This document shows, piece after piece, positions 47,454 to 56,993 of a DNA stretch of 64,000 bases. Origin of the DNA: Bartonella sp. HY328 (GTDB lineage Bacteria > Pseudomonadota > Alphaproteobacteria > Rhizobiales > Rhizobiaceae); assembly GCF_025449335.1 (NCBI RefSeq), contig NZ_CP104883.1:1418501-1482500 (forward strand), given 5' to 3'. The first letter of the stretch is position 1, and each line of letters opens with the position of its first letter. Both the position numbers and the translations under genes were made by a program. A model generated the notes under the pieces. The model worked only from the letters and a program-made list of their open reading frames with translations, ran no database searches and had not been told where the DNA came from.

Positions 47454-48314
47454 TCAATCATGACCCCATTTTTTAATAATCATAATATCAAGATCTTTTT
47501 TCGGTTTAAAATTTTTTGCGCGCATTTCAAATTGAGTAGGACTAATTTTTTTTACATTATTACCGCAAAAAGTAATGACTGAACTAGGAGAGCCTTTATC
47601 AACGACTAAACGGAAATCTTCAATTGTGCCACCCGCCCAGTTGCCGCCAGTGGTTAAAATATAGCCAATTATTATTCGTGTTGCATTGTTAAAGCCATTT
47701 TGCTGCTTAGCTTTAATCGTTTTTTTAAAATTTAAGTCAGGACAGTATTCATCTGTAGCAATATAATCGAGGAAAATATCCAAAGGTTGAGGAACACCAC
47801 TTCCTACCATTGGTGTATAAGCATGGCGAACTTTTATTTCTTTTTTAGCGGGAAATGTTTGTTGCCAATAAAATGAAGTTGAAAATGCTAAATTTCTATC
47901 ATCTACTTCTTCGCCATCCATAAACTTTAGTCTTTTTTTATGCACTTTAGGCTTTATTTTAACACCATTAACAATAACCGTAAAGTTATAGTTATTTGCA
48001 TCTTTTAAATCATTTTCTGCTAAAAAGTATTTTTCATCTTCTCTGGAATAATCTTCAATAATATGATCTGGTAGAGGAAAAACTACCGGTGTTGTTATTT
48101 CGTTATCTGTCATATTCTTGAAAATATAATTAACTTCTATTTTTTCTTCAGAAATGTATAAGTCTTCTGATACCATTTTAATATTTTCATTTTTTTTTAA
48201 AACAAGACCACCGGCAGCAAAAAATCCCTCAGTGTCATTTGCATATGCATTTATTGAAATTAGGTGAGTAATTACCAAAAAAATAAACATATATTTATGG
48301 TGTTTAGTAAGCAT
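47454..48314 (-). CDS. DUF4424 exported protein, intact
   Basis: A 286-residue protein with a signal peptide (MFIFLVITHLISINAYAND, cleavage after AYA). The body has GGLVLKKNENIKMVSEDLYI, VNYIFKNMTDNEITTPVVFP, STSFYWQQTFPAKKEIKVRH, GYILTTGGNWAGGTIEDFRL and KKISPTQFEMRAKNFKPKKD. These blocks allow the broken copy at 6751 to be recognised. The fold is likely extracytoplasmic beta-rich; function unknown. It shares a strand with and follows the exported protein at 48361 by 46 bp; the two may be an operon. Confidence 0.85.
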   Translation of the reverse strand: MLTKHHKYMFIFLVITHLISINAYANDTEGFFAAGGLVLKKNENIKMVSEDLYISEEKIEVNYIFKNMTDNEITTPVVFPLPDHIIEDYSREDEKYFLAENDLKDANNYNFTVIVNGVKIKPKVHKKRLKFMDGEEVDDRNLAFSTSFYWQQTFPAKKEIKVRHAYTPMVGSGVPQPLDIFLDYIATDEYCPDLNFKKTIKAKQQNGFNNATRIIIGYILTTGGNWAGGTIEDFRLVVDKGSPSSVITFCGNNVKKISPTQFEMRAKNFKPKKDLDIMIIKKWGHD

Positions 48315-48360
48315 TTCTTATCCTTTTAAATACGACCCTTATCACCACCTAAAATAATGA

Positions 48361-49251
48361 CTATTGATCATGATGTTCCATATCATAGTTAATCTGTGCT
48401 TGTTTTTCCCTAGTTACATGGTATTTTTTAGCTGTGATTAAATCACCACAAGCTTTTTGTATAGGATTTCTATTTTGCGCATCCATATAAAAAGATTGAA
48501 ATCTTTGGCACATTGTTGGCACCATTATGTTCCATGCCTTATACCATTGCGGAAATGTTTTTACTAATTCTGGGGAGGCATAATTAATTAAAGTGCCATT
48601 TTGCATTTTTTCATCAAAATCTTCTGTAATAAATACAAAATCACCAACCGGAGCTAGTGTGACTAGCAACATAAAATGAAGGACATAGTCATCGCTTTGC
48701 TGCCTTAATAGTTTTAAAAAGGCATCCGTTCGTTCATGATTATAATCATCTGGTAGGTCAGCGCCAGGAAAAACAGGTAAGGCAATATTGGGGTCCATAT
48801 AATTAGGTAGTTCATACCAATAAACACCATAAAAACTACCTAACTCACTAATATTATGTTTAAGATTTGTTATTTTATTAATATTAATAGGGTTTGCATT
48901 CATTACATCTTGATATTTTTTTATGATCATTTCAACAGGAACAATAGAAGGAGCTTTATTTATAAAATCAGAACATTGTTTACCTTCTGGCTGGTAAATA
49001 TAATCCCATTCGTTTGTATATTCTGGCCCCATATAAAAACTTGTTGTACCTTCATCCGTCACCGGCAACAATAGATATATTTGTGCGGTGCGCTCTTCAA
49101 TTGATAAATACTGGTTGGTGCAAATCGCTTCTATCTGCTTTCTGACTTTAATATAATCAAAATCCACCGCATCCTTTGAGAGTGTTGGGCTTATATTTAA
49201 TATTAAACAGAATAAAATTAGTCCTATATTTCTTAATGTGTAATATAACAT
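48361..49251 (-). CDS. Exported protein of unknown function, 296 aa
   Basis: A signal peptide (NIGLILFCLILNISPTLSKD) starts it. The mature protein is rich in Tyr, Asp and Asn. Recognisable pieces are TNQYLSIEERTAQIYLLLPV, YQPEGKQCSDFINKAPSIVP, and GDFVFITEDFDEKMQNGTLI; three to four Cys could form disulfides. No family recognised. It lies between the T6SS run and the immunity array, upstream of the DUF4424 gene on the same strand. A periplasmic role, perhaps in immunity or envelope, is a guess only. Confidence 0.6.
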   Translation of the reverse strand: MLYYTLRNIGLILFCLILNISPTLSKDAVDFDYIKVRKQIEAICTNQYLSIEERTAQIYLLLPVTDEGTTSFYMGPEYTNEWDYIYQPEGKQCSDFINKAPSIVPVEMIIKKYQDVMNANPININKITNLKHNISELGSFYGVYWYELPNYMDPNIALPVFPGADLPDDYNHERTDAFLKLLRQQSDDYVLHFMLLVTLAPVGDFVFITEDFDEKMQNGTLINYASPELVKTFPQWYKAWNIMVPTMCQRFQSFYMDAQNRNPIQKACGDLITAKKYHVTREKQAQINYDMEHHDQ

Positions 49252-49536
49252 TTAATATCCCTCATCTTATAAAGACTTACATATGATGGCCTTTTTGCCA
49301 AGCTTATATTTGACATATTTACGCTTTAAATGCCATTTTAATTATTTTTAAACGATTTATACTTCCAAGTATATCGTGGTGCAATTGGTTTTACTATAGG
49401 GTAATCCACGCATTTTTTGACTCAAATTCTTTTAGTTTTGATACTGGCTCGAAGCCACTTATCCTTAGCTTAGCTGTCCTCAAATGATTGAAAGCCACAA
49501 TAAATATTTGTAAAGAAAAAGAATTTTTTGGGGTAA

Positions 49537-49710
49537 GTACGAGTTAATCAGTTACGAAATATTTTTAATCGTTCACAATGGAATGGAAATCAATTTGATG
49601 TTATTAGAAATATTATTACGCCAGCTGGTCGACCATTAGAAATAACAACGGTGTGGCAGATAACAGAAAAGGGGGCGGTTGATCTCGTCACAGTTATGCC
49701 GCGTCGTTAA
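49537..49710 (+). pseudogene. Orphan polymorphic-toxin C-terminal tail
   Basis: An open frame without start reads VRVNQLRNIFNRSQWNGNQF, then PAGRPLEITTVWQITEKGAV and ends LVTVMPRR. The pattern (hydrophobic strand, T-V-W-x-I, V-x-L-V-T-x-x-P) is that of the last strands of a secreted-toxin domain in Rhs, CDI or VgrG effectors. It ends 33 bp before a likely immunity gene, as an intact toxin would. It is probably a displaced toxin tip left after recombination. Confidence 0.55.
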
Positions 49711-49742
49711 TTTTATAATTATTTTAAATAAGGTAGAAAAAA

Positions 49743-50201
49743 ATGGCACTAGAGTATGACACAAAAATAATAATTGGGTTTAATAAATATTATTTTGAAA
49801 CAAAAGATGATAATACAAAATTATATATTAATGGCGAACTGAAATATGATATTCAATCTGATTTTTTTCCTACGAATATAACAATTGAAAATCAGAATAG
49901 TTTTTATTGTTGGTTTTGCACTCAAGTCCTTAAAATAGAAAATAATAAAGTAGTGATGGATTATATAGAAGATAATCAGGTTAGTGCTATATATATTCTC
50001 AAAAACAATTTGGTCCTTATCGTAACTGAGTTGTCTATTATGTGGAGATCAACAATTGATTGGTCTAAAGAATTTGAATATGATTATAATGAAGTAATTT
50101 TAAAGCATAAAATATTAAATGAAAACGAAGTTTTATGTGAAGATTTTTATCAAAAAAAATTTATTGTTAAAAAAGGGCAAAATATTATTAATTTAGATTA
50201 G
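49743..50201 (+). CDS. Predicted immunity protein, 152 aa
   Basis: A beta-rich acidic protein MALEYDTKIIIGFNKYYFET with many Tyr/Asn/Asp and repeated hydrophobic strands (VSAIYILKNNLVLIVTELSI). It starts 33 bp after the orphan toxin tail and has GTAGAAAAA-type upstream sequence. Size, composition and place fit an immunity protein retained after its toxin was lost; no named family was recognised. Confidence 0.6.
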   Translation: MALEYDTKIIIGFNKYYFETKDDNTKLYINGELKYDIQSDFFPTNITIENQNSFYCWFCTQVLKIENNKVVMDYIEDNQVSAIYILKNNLVLIVTELSIMWRSTIDWSKEFEYDYNEVILKHKILNENEVLCEDFYQKKFIVKKGQNIINLD

Positions 50202-50654
50202 AATTTCGGTGGGGTGTCTCGAACTTTCGCAAGTCATTTAATTAATTTTGAGCATATTTTAATATCCACCTATTCGTTTTAAGGGGGATTAAACTCAGAT
50301 CAACCTTGATGACGCGCTCCAATAATTGCTCAATAATATCTCATTAGTTTAAATAAAAGTGGAGATACGTTGCTGCCACTTGAATAATGATTATTGCGTC
50401 AAATTGCCGAACTATTTAAATTGCCTTTAAAATCATTCATCGCATGACAATATAAGCTATCGACATATAAATGATGGTACGCCATTCAAGAATAAAGAGG
50501 GGAGATCACCAGTGAAGCCATATAGTTATTGCACTGAATATATCGTGCCAATATCTCTATTTAAAAAAGTTGGCCTACAATGATTGTTTATGGGTAAACG
50601 TACTTTACGCCAGACTATTATATAACTTTTATTTCAGTAAAGTAGGATAATATT
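50202..50654. other. Gap inside the immunity array
   Basis: A 453-bp AT-rich gap. A few short frames are present but no recognisable family. It may hold decayed toxin or immunity DNA. Confidence 0.35.
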
Positions 50655-51044
50655 ATGCAAATTAAATTTTCAGATATGTGCTTATCAAAAACAATAGGTC
50701 ATATATTTAATTTTAATGTTAATCCTTTTTTGAAAAATGAAGAGTTACTCTCGTTTTATTATTATTCCTTCTGGTTTCCTAAATATTTTGGCTTTAATTG
50801 GGATGCATTCGATGATTGTATGGAAGATTTAGAATGGATCGATGCAGATATAATACAAATAGATCACGGTGTAATGACTAACTTAAGCGATAAAATGCTA
50901 GGTTTTTATGCTAAATAATTAAATGCCATAATAGAATTTCATATGCAAAAAAACAGTAAAAAAATATCTGTTATATTTTTAGATAAACAAAAAAAATCTA
51001 TTATGGATAAATATAATTGTACATTAGCTGAAGTAAAAATGTAG
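50655..51044 (+). pseudogene. Barstar-family RNase inhibitor, nonsense-mutated
   Basis: The first 87 residues carry the barstar core FWFPKYFGFNWDAFDDCMED, LEWIDADIIQIDHG. A TAA at 50916-50918 stops translation after GFYAK. In the same frame downstream the sequence continues NAIIEFHMQKNSKKISVIFL and DKYNCTLAEVKM to a TAG at 51042, as the C-terminal strand and helix of the family would. So a single nonsense codon truncates the protein by about a third. Barstars bind and inhibit barnase-type RNases; here it would be a T6SS or CDI immunity gene, now inactivated or incomplete. Confidence 0.75.
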
Positions 51045-51214
51045 GATTTATTACCTAACTACATTATTCTAATTTGCTACCAAATCTAATGGCAGCAATC
51101 TCAATATTGTTAGCCCCGTTGATATCAAGGTTTTGGCAAAGGCTTAATGGTTTTTTAAAGAAAAGATTCATCAATGTCTATAGGATATAGAATACAAACA
51201 GGATTTCCAAAGCA

Positions 51215-51565
51215 ATGAACATTAAAACTAAATTTCCAAGGTTATATTATTTTTTAGCGGCATATTTTCACGTAGATTGTCGTGCTGGTGGGGAAACTTT
51301 TGATGATATAGTTAATGAATTTATGGTCCAACATGATAACAATACTAAAGTTACACTCTTTACAGAAATTGTTGAGTTTTTGACCCTTTATCGCAATGAA
51401 CTAAAAAAGACATATGTTGATAATTTTACATACGAAAATATAATGATTAAAGCTGGTGTTAGTTCTATGCCAATGTCTGATGATATGTCTGCTTATGACT
51501 GGTTGGTGATGATTAAAGAACGATTGATAAAAGAAATAGGTTCAAAGAATTTAAATTCCAAATAG
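51215..51565 (+). CDS. CdiI-like immunity protein
   Basis: A 116-residue protein. The start FPRLYYFLAAYFHVDCRAGG followed by ETFDDIVNEFM matches the short conserved N-terminus of contact-dependent inhibition immunity proteins (F-P-x-L-Y-x-F-x-x-x-Y-F-H-x-D). The rest is helical and acidic. No CdiA gene is nearby. It therefore stands as an orphan immunity gene in an array that protects against neighbours' toxins. Confidence 0.75.
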   Translation: MNIKTKFPRLYYFLAAYFHVDCRAGGETFDDIVNEFMVQHDNNTKVTLFTEIVEFLTLYRNELKKTYVDNFTYENIMIKAGVSSMPMSDDMSAYDWLVMIKERLIKEIGSKNLNSK

Positions 51566-51634
51566 TGAAAAACATCAATATCAGTATCACTTTAATAAGT
51601 TTTAGTTTTGTCAAAACGAATAAGTATTAGATCC

Positions 51635-52159
51635 ATGATCAATCAAAAATTAATAAATTATCTTCGCTCAGTTTATCCCGAATTACCCTTTGATATAAGC
51701 TATGTAAGGGGATATACTGACAATGAAATTGCACAGATCGAGCGGCTTTATGATATAAAGATAACCGATCAACTTTACGATTTTTTAAGCTGCATGGGCC
51801 GTTGCAGTGGCGGCTTATTTGGTGATGATCCATTATTGTTTTATCGTGATCAATGGAGTGTGCGAGGCCAAGTATTATTTCAGAATGGCTATACAGATGA
51901 AGTAATTGAACTGAATATAATTGATTTAGCTAAGAGAAAACCTTTTTTTATTTCTATTGAATCAGAAACTCAGTACTATTTTTTGTTAACTGAAACTGAT
52001 AATCAAAATTTAGTTTATCATTACGATACAAATTATAGCACAATAAGTGCTACCCAATGGACTTTTAATGAATATTTACGAAATTCTATTGATCAGGATA
52101 CAAGAAGATATCCTAATTCTGTTCCTTTAGACCGTCACGGTGAATTAATCATCATTTAA
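51635..52159 (+). CDS. SMI1/KNR4 (SUKH)-like immunity protein
   Basis: A 174-residue protein of SUKH type. Typical parts are YVRGYTDNEIAQIERLYDIK, LYDFLSCMGRCSGGLFGDDP, and KPFFISIESETQYYFLLTET. SUKH proteins are the commonest immunity proteins of polymorphic toxin systems. An in-frame TTG at 51608 is an alternative start. The next gene's ATG follows its stop directly (TAAATG), implying co-translation. Confidence 0.78.
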   Translation: MINQKLINYLRSVYPELPFDISYVRGYTDNEIAQIERLYDIKITDQLYDFLSCMGRCSGGLFGDDPLLFYRDQWSVRGQVLFQNGYTDEVIELNIIDLAKRKPFFISIESETQYYFLLTETDNQNLVYHYDTNYSTISATQWTFNEYLRNSIDQDTRRYPNSVPLDRHGELIII

Positions 52160-52378
52160 ATGAATTATCTTGAATTAAAAAACAATATATGTGCTATACC
52201 TGATCCAGGTGCCGTGAATTATTTTTATGTTCTGTCTTCACAATTTGCTTATATGAAACAAACTAAGTATCCAGATCTAGAAGTCGTCTTTTTTGATTTG
52301 ATAGATATTGTTAAACAAGGGCATTTGTCATGCTTTTGGGATGGAAAATTTCCAAATGGTACATTATGGGTTTATTAA
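52160..52378 (+). CDS. Small acidic protein, last of the immunity array
   Basis: A 72-residue protein MNYLELKNNICAIPDPGAVN with a hydrophobic middle (LEVVFFDLIDIVKQGHLSC) and an aromatic C-terminus. It is adjacent to the SUKH gene with no gap. I do not recognise it; it could be a further immunity protein or a truncated one. Real translation is suggested by the tight coupling. Confidence 0.55.
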   Translation: MNYLELKNNICAIPDPGAVNYFYVLSSQFAYMKQTKYPDLEVVFFDLIDIVKQGHLSCFWDGKFPNGTLWVY

Positions 52379-52501
52379 AGTTTAAATTACTATTGCTAGA
52401 TTAATTTTGGATAATTAATTTTGTATAGAAAACACCTTTTCATCATTTCCATAGGCTAAAAGGTGTAAAAACTTTTCAAGCCAATAATGAAAGCCGATAT
52501 A

Positions 52502-53347
52502 ATGAGCCATTCTAACGCCGAAAAAAGCGTGGTAAAAGTGTCACGCGATATAAATGACCTTATTGATATTATGGCGGCATTGCGTGATCCTAAAACGGGT
52601 TGCCCTTGGGATATTGAGCAAAGTTGCGAGACGATTATTCCCTATACAATTGAGGAAGTTTATGAAGTTGTTGATGCAATTCGCCGCAATGATCCGGTTG
52701 ATTTATGTGACGAATTGGGCGATTTGCTGCTGCAAGTTATTTACTATGCGCAAATATGCAGCGAAAAAAATCTGTTTTCCTTTGGTGATGTGGTTGAAGC
52801 CATTACCGCTAAAATGATCCGCCGCCATCCGCATGTTTTTGGAAGCGAGGAGGAGAGGCGGCAGGGCATGCAAAAGGGGCAGTGGCAGCAAATCAAACAA
52901 ATAGAAAAAGAAATGCGCCGCTTAAAAAAACAGGCAACAGGAATGGCATTAGTGGTTGAACCGTCTATTTTATCAGATGTTGCAACCGTGTTTCCAGCGC
53001 CGATTGAAGCGATGAAATTGCAAGATAAAGCTGCGAGTGTCGGTTTTGATTGGCCCAAAGCGGATGAGGTGATTGACAAGCTAAGGGAAGAAACGGCTGA
53101 AATTGTTGAGGCGATAGAAAGCAATAATTTCCAAAATATAGAGGCAGAATTGGGCGATATTTATTTCACCGTGATTAATCTTGCCCGCAAACTTGATATT
53201 GATCCAGAAAAAGCCCTTGCTCGCACCAATGCAAAATTTCGGCAAAGATTTCACCATGTCGAAAAGCAAGTGGCGCAAGGTGGACAAAAGCTGGAAGATT
53301 GTCCCTTAGCCGAAATGGAAAAGCATTGGGTAAATGCCAAAGAATGA
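52502..53347 (+). CDS. mazG: Nucleoside triphosphate pyrophosphohydrolase MazG
   Basis: A 281-residue MazG that hydrolyses NTPs and dNTPs to monophosphates, removing damaged nucleotides. Two MazG domains are seen: LIDIMAALRDPKTGCPWDIE with EEVYEVVDAI and DELGDLLLQVIYYAQ, and a second with KLREETAEIVEAIE and IEAELGDIYFTVINLAR. The acidic E-x2-E-x12-E-x2-D metal motifs are present in both. An upstream ATG at 52487 is possible. It lies just beyond the immunity array and marks return to core genes. Confidence 0.93.
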   Translation: MSHSNAEKSVVKVSRDINDLIDIMAALRDPKTGCPWDIEQSCETIIPYTIEEVYEVVDAIRRNDPVDLCDELGDLLLQVIYYAQICSEKNLFSFGDVVEAITAKMIRRHPHVFGSEEERRQGMQKGQWQQIKQIEKEMRRLKKQATGMALVVEPSILSDVATVFPAPIEAMKLQDKAASVGFDWPKADEVIDKLREETAEIVEAIESNNFQNIEAELGDIYFTVINLARKLDIDPEKALARTNAKFRQRFHHVEKQVAQGGQKLEDCPLAEMEKHWVNAKE

Positions 53348-53397
53348 TAGATTTATATTTTAAAGCTATTATTGGCTTTTGCTGCGTTTTTTACATC

Positions 53398-53889
53398 TTA
53401 TGGCTGATGAAATGCAAGTAAATTGCCGCAATGGTGATTAAATTCGGTTTCATCTTTAGCAAAATCAAGTACCGCAAGCCCAGCAGTTGGATAGCTATAG
53501 GGCAATTTGATTTTAGATTTTGGTGCGGCTAAAAACTGCAATAATGCAAAAATAGATGGATTATGCCCAACCAATAACACGCTTTCATATTGGCTGTGGT
53601 TTTTTACAGTATTAAGATAGTCTTGTGGCCCCCCGTCATATAAATCATCAATAAAGATTAGGTCTGATTGGTCAAACAGTTGCAATGTCTCCACCGTTTG
53701 GCTTGTGCGCTTAGATGGTGATAATAAGACTTTTGCTGGCCTTTGGTAATCTTGCCCGATAATCGTGCCAATATTAGCCGCTTGGTGCAAACCTTGGGCA
53801 CTTAAACAGCGATCAAAATCTGTTTGGCCTTTTTGCGCTGGCATTGCTTCAGCGTGGCGCAATAAAAAAATTCTCTGCAAGTGGGTCAT
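53398..53889 (-). CDS. SixA-like histidine phosphatase
   Basis: A 163-residue histidine-phosphatase fold with FLLRHAEAMPAQKGQTDFDR, the RHA/G motif whose histidine is phosphorylated, and a second histidine in SVLLVGHNPSIFALLQF. Short size and LSAQGLHQA fit the SixA group, which dephosphorylates phospho-histidine on signalling proteins; substrate unknown here. ATG 53889 is preferred over 53904. Convergent with mazG. Confidence 0.86.
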   Translation of the reverse strand: MTHLQRIFLLRHAEAMPAQKGQTDFDRCLSAQGLHQAANIGTIIGQDYQRPAKVLLSPSKRTSQTVETLQLFDQSDLIFIDDLYDGGPQDYLNTVKNHSQYESVLLVGHNPSIFALLQFLAAPKSKIKLPYSYPTAGLAVLDFAKDETEFNHHCGNLLAFHQP

Positions 53890-54489
53890 AGTAAAGCCTA
53901 TCAATCAAAATATTTAAAAAATCAACAGTTCTAGCTTAGCTGCAAATGGAAAAAAAAGAAATTATATTGCAACGATTTTTACTTTGATGCGTTAAATAAC
54001 ATGGCTTCAATTATATGCGGTCAAAGAAAGTTGAATTTTAATTGCGCTATCATTGCGATAAGGTAATGCAGTGAAAAGATTTTGATGATGGGAGAATCAA
54101 AACAGCTTTGATGATTATTCTCATTGCTATATTGGGGGTAGTCCCTATTTTTCCTTATGATCAAACGCGCTATAAAATATGGGACGAAATAGTTAAGAAA
54201 ATTTGATTTTCTTAAAATAGATTTTATTAGAAAAAATGTAATATATTATATTGCTAATATAATAGAATTTGCTTTAAATCATGCATATTTTAGATGATTG
54301 ATTTTAAATATAACTATTTTGTCATATAGATGAAATAATTTCATGTTATCTAGAAGTTTTATAATTTACGATATGCTCAATCCATTTGTTTTTTAATATA
54401 AAATTGTGTATTTTTTAAATTTTTGTGTTGTATATTTAAAAATACCACAATATATAGGGGCTCTCAACCAAGCTGTGGAGGCTTCGTAC
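53890..54489. other. Intergenic upstream of dksA
   Basis: A 600-bp gap, AT-rich, with only a 31-codon ORF (54111-54206) lacking a ribosome-binding site at proper distance. The dksA promoter must lie in its right half. No RNA gene recognised. Confidence 0.4.
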
Positions 54490-54906
54490 ATGAGCGAACA
54501 AATAAATTTGGACTATCACCCAAGTGACGACGAGCCATTCATGAATGAGCGTCAAAAAGCTTATTTCCGCGCAAAACTTATCTTTTGGAAAAATGATATT
54601 CTAAAAGAGTCTCGTGAGACACTGGAAAACCTTCAACAAGAAAATGCAAATCTTCCAGATATGGCAGATAGAGCATCATCTGAGACAGATAGGTCTATTG
54701 AGTTGCGTGCGCGTGATCGCCAGCGTAAACTTATTTCAAAAATAGATTCTGCTTTACAGCGTCTCAATGAAGGCACTTACGGATTTTGCGAAGAAACAGG
54801 CGACCCAATTGGGCTTAAGCGTTTGGATGCAAGACCGATTGCAACCCTTTCTCTTGAAGCGCAAGAGCGTCATGAGCGCCGCGAAAAAGTGTATCGCGAC
54901 GAATAG
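54490..54906 (+). CDS. dksA: RNA polymerase-binding factor DksA
   Basis: A 138-residue DksA that binds the secondary channel of RNA polymerase and, with ppGpp, controls rRNA and amino-acid gene promoters. The coiled-coil has ASSETDRSIELRARDRQRKL. The zinc-finger region reads GTYGFCEETGDPIGLKRLDA then ATLSLEAQERHERREK, keeping one Cys where classical DksA has four. Such cysteine-poor DksA proteins are the rule in Rhizobiales as far as I recall. GTGGAGG lies 7 bp before ATG 54490; a longer ORF upstream is a by-product. Single gene. Confidence 0.93.
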   Translation: MSEQINLDYHPSDDEPFMNERQKAYFRAKLIFWKNDILKESRETLENLQQENANLPDMADRASSETDRSIELRARDRQRKLISKIDSALQRLNEGTYGFCEETGDPIGLKRLDARPIATLSLEAQERHERREKVYRDE

Positions 54907-55538
54907 GCCCTGTTGATGAGCTGATGCGATGAGATGCGGCTATTGGCCCTGTTGATTGGCATTGTCTATTAGCTGATGCGGTTTAAAATAAACCGAATAA
55001 GCGTGGTGTTTATTCGGTGGTGCTGCAAAAGCGCTTAGGCTAAAGGTTAGGTGTGTTGCAAGGTGACGCGGTTTAGCGTTTTGCGATTTAATGCATTACA
55101 TATGCTTGTAATGCAAATTACATGCATGTGACGCAAACTAAGCGCATGTAGTGTACGTGGCGAATAGTTATGCTATGCTTTGCGGTGTGATGCTTTGCGA
55201 TGTGATGTGTTGGCGCATTCATAATATGGTTGCGTTGAAAACTTGCTAGTTTTTTGTTAAAAATGCTGGTGTAAAAAAGCATGAAAAATCTTGCTTTATT
55301 GCTATGGCTTCTATCAGGCCAATAGTTTTATCATGCCATTAATGGCACACAAATATTTCCCGTCGCGCAACTATTGAACTTATTCATAAGCTGTTAGGGT
55401 ATGGGCGGTTGAGATATGGGTAATTTAAGCAAAATGCGCTGGTTACAGTGCTATGTCGCTTAAATCAGCAAATTATGCGGTTATCGCATTAAAAAACATT
55501 AAAAATCTTTACTGCCCAAATCATGATTTTTAAAATTG
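54907..55538. other. Intergenic between dksA and cobJ
   Basis: A 632-bp gap between convergent genes. The left half has degenerate repeats: GGCCCTGTTGAT twice (54906, 54951), AGCTGATGCG, and a stretch of TGCGATG-like words to about 55220. The right end has a 9-bp stem TTAAAAATC/GATTTTTAA (55499-55533), a possible cobJ terminator. No gene seen. Confidence 0.45.
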
Positions 55539-56993
55539 CTAATCATCACTTAAGTAAGATCTTGGTGTATAAAACCATTTTTTATCATTGGCACAAATGA
55601 TTTTAGATTTTGACGAGCCGATGATGACAATGGTTCGGCTGGTAATATCATCAATATCAACTGCGCCAAGGGTGGTGATTTTAAGGTTTTCGGTCGGCCG
55701 TGAAATATCATGGCCAAGACCAATTGGCGTGTCACTTTTGCGAATAGTTTTTATAATATCCAATGCTTTGATGATCTGTTCTGGGCGGGCTTTTGATACA
55801 GGGTTATAAAGTGCCAAGGCCATATCAGCTTCGCAGCAGGATTTTAGCCGTTTTGCAATAATTTCAAAAGGTTTTAAATTATCGCTTAAGGATATGATCG
55901 CGAAATCATGGCCAAGTGGCGCACCCATTTTGGCAGCGCCAGCAAAAGCTGAGGTAATGCCCGGCTCAACAATAATATCAATATCGGGCATATGATCTTG
56001 CCCAGCTTCAATTCCCGTTTCGATTCCAGTTTTAATTATTGTATCAAGCATTTCAAAAACCGCCGCTGCCATGGCAAAAACACCTGGATCCCCAGATGAT
56101 ACAATCGCAGCTTTGCGGCCACCGGCTGCAAGTTCAATCGCATATTTTGCCCGCTCTAATTCTCGGCGGTTATCACTTTGGTGAATGGTTTGCTGTGGCT
56201 TAAATGGTGCGGCTAATTTGATATAAAAATCATAGCCTAAAATATCATCAGCCTCATCAAGGGCTTTTTGCGCCGATGGTGTCAAATAATTTTTGTCACC
56301 CGGTCCAAGGCCAATAATCGACACTTTTCCCTTGGGCAATTGCGCCTTTGCTAATTGATTATTGGAGCGTGTTTTTTGGTAGGTTAGGGTTTTTTGTTTA
56401 ACTTCTATCACTTCATCATGGTCAATAAATTCAATGGATAATGATGATGCTTCATCTAAAGGTAATGATGCGCTATCAAGCCAAGCATGATTGCCAATCA
56501 GCCTAACCGTTTCGCCATTAATAATTTGCGATATAAAGGATTTGGCATAGTGCGGATTAATTAGCTTTAAACCATCTGGTGGATCAAGAAGGTTGATGCC
56601 AAGGCGTCTTTCGCCATTAGAAGTAATGGCGCAAAAGCCATCGGTGATAGAGGCAATTTCATTGGCAAGGCGATTGCCACCATTTGCCGCGCCAAGCAAG
56701 GGCACAATAAGCTTGCCATCTTCACTGATGCAGATAACTGGTGGTTCGCCATATTTATCTTGTAAAAGTGGGCTAAGGGCGCGAATAATAATTCCAGTGG
56801 CACAACAAGTAATCAGTGCAACATCTTGTTTATAAAGCTTTTGTACCAATTGGCTGAACGAACTAAAACTTGTGTCGCAGCATGTTACGCGCTTTTCAAA
56901 GCCATAAATGGTGGCGTTTTTAAGCTGGCTTTTAATCTTATCAGCAATGGCAAAAGCAGAATTGGATAATATGATAATTGCAATAGGTTTCAA
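55539..56993 (-). CDS. cobJ: CbiG-N/CobJ fusion, precorrin-3B C17-methyltransferase
   Basis: A 484-residue two-domain protein. Residues 1-215 resemble CbiG (IIIRALSPLLQDKYGEPPVI, VPLLGAANGGNRLANEIASI); residues 225-480 are the SAM-dependent tetrapyrrole methylase CobJ (GKVSIIGLGPGDKNYLTPSA, KAAIVSSGDPGVFAMAAAVF, SDTPIGLGHDISRPTENLKI). CobJ methylates C17 of precorrin-3B and contracts the ring. The CbiG part normally opens the ring in the anaerobic route; in aerobic alphaproteobacteria this fusion is common with an uncertain role for the N-terminal half. Its ATG overlaps the cobI stop by 4 bp. Confidence 0.94.
   Translation of the reverse strand: MKPIAIIILSNSAFAIADKIKSQLKNATIYGFEKRVTCCDTSFSSFSQLVQKLYKQDVALITCCATGIIIRALSPLLQDKYGEPPVICISEDGKLIVPLLGAANGGNRLANEIASITDGFCAITSNGERRLGINLLDPPDGLKLINPHYAKSFISQIINGETVRLIGNHAWLDSASLPLDEASSLSIEFIDHDEVIEVKQKTLTYQKTRSNNQLAKAQLPKGKVSIIGLGPGDKNYLTPSAQKALDEADDILGYDFYIKLAAPFKPQQTIHQSDNRRELERAKYAIELAAGGRKAAIVSSGDPGVFAMAAAVFEMLDTIIKTGIETGIEAGQDHMPDIDIIVEPGITSAFAGAAKMGAPLGHDFAIISLSDNLKPFEIIAKRLKSCCEADMALALYNPVSKARPEQIIKALDIIKTIRKSDTPIGLGHDISRPTENLKITTLGAVDIDDITSRTIVIIGSSKSKIICANDKKWFYTPRSYLSDD

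Noticed and set aside
54111..54206. 31-codon hydrophobic ORF upstream of dksA
   Set aside because: No ribosome-binding site at proper distance and no family resemblance.
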